Of a stretch of DNA of 64,000 nucleotides, positions 62,520 to 64,000 are shown one piece after another. The notes beneath the pieces are model-generated. The model saw only the letters and a program-made list of their open reading frames with translations, searched no databases and was not told the origin of the DNA. Source of the DNA: Vicinamibacterales bacterium (GTDB lineage Bacteria > Acidobacteriota > Vicinamibacteria > Vicinamibacterales > 2-12-FULL-66-21); contig DASXLB010000024.1 of NCBI GenBank assembly GCA_036496585.1, forward strand, positions 62,001 through 126,000, read 5' to 3'. The number at the start of each line of letters is the position of its first letter. The first letter of the stretch is position 1. Both the position numbers and the translations under genes were made by a program.

Positions 62520-64000
62520 GCCGACAACGCCAGCGACCGCCGCAGCGAGAACGCGGCGGTGAAGAGCACCATCAGCCACGGCAGGGTGACCGCCCACGGC
62601 AGCCACGCCGGAATCGAGTCGCCGCCGGGCAGCGTGCGCCGCGCCTGGACGAGATGCAGCGCGAACAGGTCCGGACCGTTGCCGGCGGCCCGCGTGTCGG
62701 CCAGCCAGTGGCCGCTGGTCAGCGCGAACTTGAACGGCACATAGTCGATGCGATACCGCAGGTTGGCCTCGCCGGGGCCAGGCTCGATCCGCTCGTAGTA
62801 AGGGCTCACCGCGCGGCCGCCGATCTGCACGGGGGACTGGTCCTCGAAGAACGACACCGTCACGGCCAGCGCCGCGATAGCGAACCCGGCGATCGCGCAG
62901 GCGCTCACGGCACGGCGCGCCACGCCGATGCCCGGCACGGCCAGCGGCAATAGCAGCAGCGGCACCAGCGGTACGAGGTGGCGCGGCCCGTGCGCGTATC
63001 CCCCTTCGGGAAGAAAGAGCGCAGCATAGAAGACGAGCGCCGTAGCGATGGCGAACGCCACGCCGACGGCGAGCCCGCGCCTGAGGCGCCAGCAGGATCG
63101 GAGGGCCACCACCGAGAGGAGCGCCGCGGGCGCCCAGACGAAGATCGACTTGCCAGGCGTCAGCAACTGCACGAAGAGGCCGCGCGGCGCCTGTTCCAGC
63201 ACGAACGGACGCGCCGGCGGATACGGAATCATCCCCGCCAGGTTGTAGCCGAAGTCGAGCAACCGTCCGAATCGGTAGAGATTCCAGCCGACGTGCACCA
63301 GTCCCGCCGCGCCGATCGCCACGACAACGAGCGCGATCGTCCGCCAGCGGCGGCGCCGTTCCAGATCCGGTTCGCAGAGGACCGCCACCGCAAACGCCGG
63401 CGCCACGACGATCGCGGTCGGCTTGACGACGATGGCGAGCGCGATGAGCAGGGCCGCGACCGCGATCCTGCGGCGCTCGATCAGCAGCGCCGCCGTCCAC
63501 GCGAACGCCGCCGCCAGCCACGCCTCGCAGTACAGCGTCTTGCCGTACGGCCACAGGATCGTGCACGCCCCGAGGACGATCGACAGCCGCACCGCGTCCG
63601 GCGGCGCGGCGCCAAGCGCAAGCGCAGCGCGGCAGAACCCGGCAACGGCGAGCGCCGCGGCGAATGCCATCGCCAGCGACGTGATTCCGCCGACGACGAA
63701 TTCCCAGGCGATGCCGCCCGGCAGCGGCGCGCGCGGGATGCCCGCGGCCGCCGCCACCAGCCGCCCGGCGAGGTGAAACGGCAGGATCAGGAACGCGGCG
63801 CCTGGACCGTAGGGCGCGTACGGGCGGCCGTCGCGCCCGAACTCGCCAAAAAAGATGGGCGCCCCTTGTTCCTGGATCGCGAGCGTCTGCGGCACGCTGA
63901 TGTCGCCCGCGTCGGCGAGGTGTTCGGCCTGAAAGTACACTTCGAACTCGTCCGGCACGCGAAAGGCGTTGCCCGACGCGGTCAGCGCATACAGGGCGAA
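62507..64000 (-). CDS. Polytopic membrane protein, glycosyltransferase-39-like (5' end cut)
   Basis: At least 497 residues visible; the frame is open to the window edge with no in-frame stop, so the start lies outside. About nine to ten membrane helices, with G-R-P-Y-A-P-Y-G-P-G near the visible start and a hydrophilic loop after the last helices that contains Y-Y-E-R-I-E-P-G. The arrangement is like undecaprenyl-sugar-dependent mannosyltransferases of the GT39/PMT or ArnT type. The catalytic Asp region near the N-terminus is only partly visible, so the family call is tentative. Ends inside the stop of the Rieske gene. Confidence 0.55.
   Translation of the reverse strand, partial: FALYALTASGNAFRVPDEFEVYFQAEHLADAGDISVPQTLAIQEQGAPIFFGEFGRDGRPYAPYGPGAAFLILPFHLAGRLVAAAAGIPRAPLPGGIAWEFVVGGITSLAMAFAAALAVAGFCRAALALGAAPPDAVRLSIVLGACTILWPYGKTLYCEAWLAAAFAWTAALLIERRRIAVAALLIALAIVVKPTAIVVAPAFAVAVLCEPDLERRRRWRTIALVVVAIGAAGLVHVGWNLYRFGRLLDFGYNLAGMIPYPPARPFVLEQAPRGLFVQLLTPGKSIFVWAPAALLSVVALRSCWRLRRGLAVGVAFAIATALVFYAALFLPEGGYAHGPRHLVPLVPLLLLPLAVPGIGVARRAVSACAIAGFAIAALAVTVSFFEDQSPVQIGGRAVSPYYERIEPGPGEANLRYRIDYVPFKFALTSGHWLADTRAAGNGPDLFALHLVQARRTLPGGDSIPAWLPWAVTLPWLMVLFTAAFSLRRSLALSAQLP

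Overview
The window is about 68% G+C and densely packed. It shows no tRNA, rRNA, insertion sequence, phage gene or CRISPR array. Gene content suggests a free-living aerobic bacterium, most like a soil Acidobacteriota (Vicinamibacteria-type). The grounds are a complete Tad/Flp pilus locus, hopanoid-type squalene synthase, a PduO-type cobalamin enzyme, many secreted hydrolase relatives and many kinases and receivers. This placement is an inference; no phylogenetic marker is present.

Layout. 1-11.5 kb: housekeeping and metabolism (hpnC end, cobalamin adenosyltransferase, mutY-mutT, ygfZ, a hydrolase-like protein without its catalytic Ser, a lone pntA with an FHA gene, a metallo-hydrolase, a CDP-alcohol transferase, a dehydratase, a kinase-like protein, an SDR and a degenerate malate/lactate dehydrogenase). 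11.6-16.2 kb (minus strand): ECF sigma factor, lipB, E2 acyltransferase, lipoamide dehydrogenase. 16.2-23.5 kb: a signalling and peptide-modification locus. 23.5-25.3 kb: HU, queF, Smr and a membrane methyltransferase. 25.3-37.8 kb (minus strand): the Tad/Flp pilus operon. 38.2-45.4 kb: two small membrane or receiver-like proteins, then a SNF2-helicase plus N6-adenine methyltransferase pair. 45.4-53.5 kb: a molybdopterin oxidoreductase with a fused FeS/NrfD partner, a GAF protein, a TauE exporter pair and a CstB-like persulfide enzyme; together these look like sulfide/sulfite detoxification. 53.5-64 kb: SYLF, panE, permease, two amidohydrolases (one with a broken metal site), a DUF1080 protein, a Rieske oxygenase and a partial membrane glycosyltransferase-like protein.

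The most interesting locus is 16.2-23.5 kb. A sigma-54 activator (16267-17655) is followed by an 18-bp palindrome and a candidate -24/-12 element. Next come a radical SAM/SPASM protein and three tiny genes of 29, 31 and 31 codons. The last two encode identical peptides from DNA that differs at nine synonymous codons. All three peptides share K-T-x-G-x2-K and P-W-[IL]-[LV]-D at the same spacing. A lipoprotein peptide-binding protein and a Cache/HAMP histidine kinase follow. I read this as a modified-peptide (RiPP) system tied to its own sensing circuit; I do not recognise it as a named family.

A second theme is expression. Many transcription-unit heads carry a TAnnnT hexamer 6-10 bp before the start codon, which implies leaderless mRNAs. 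In several divergent pairs the two promoters overlap or share bases.
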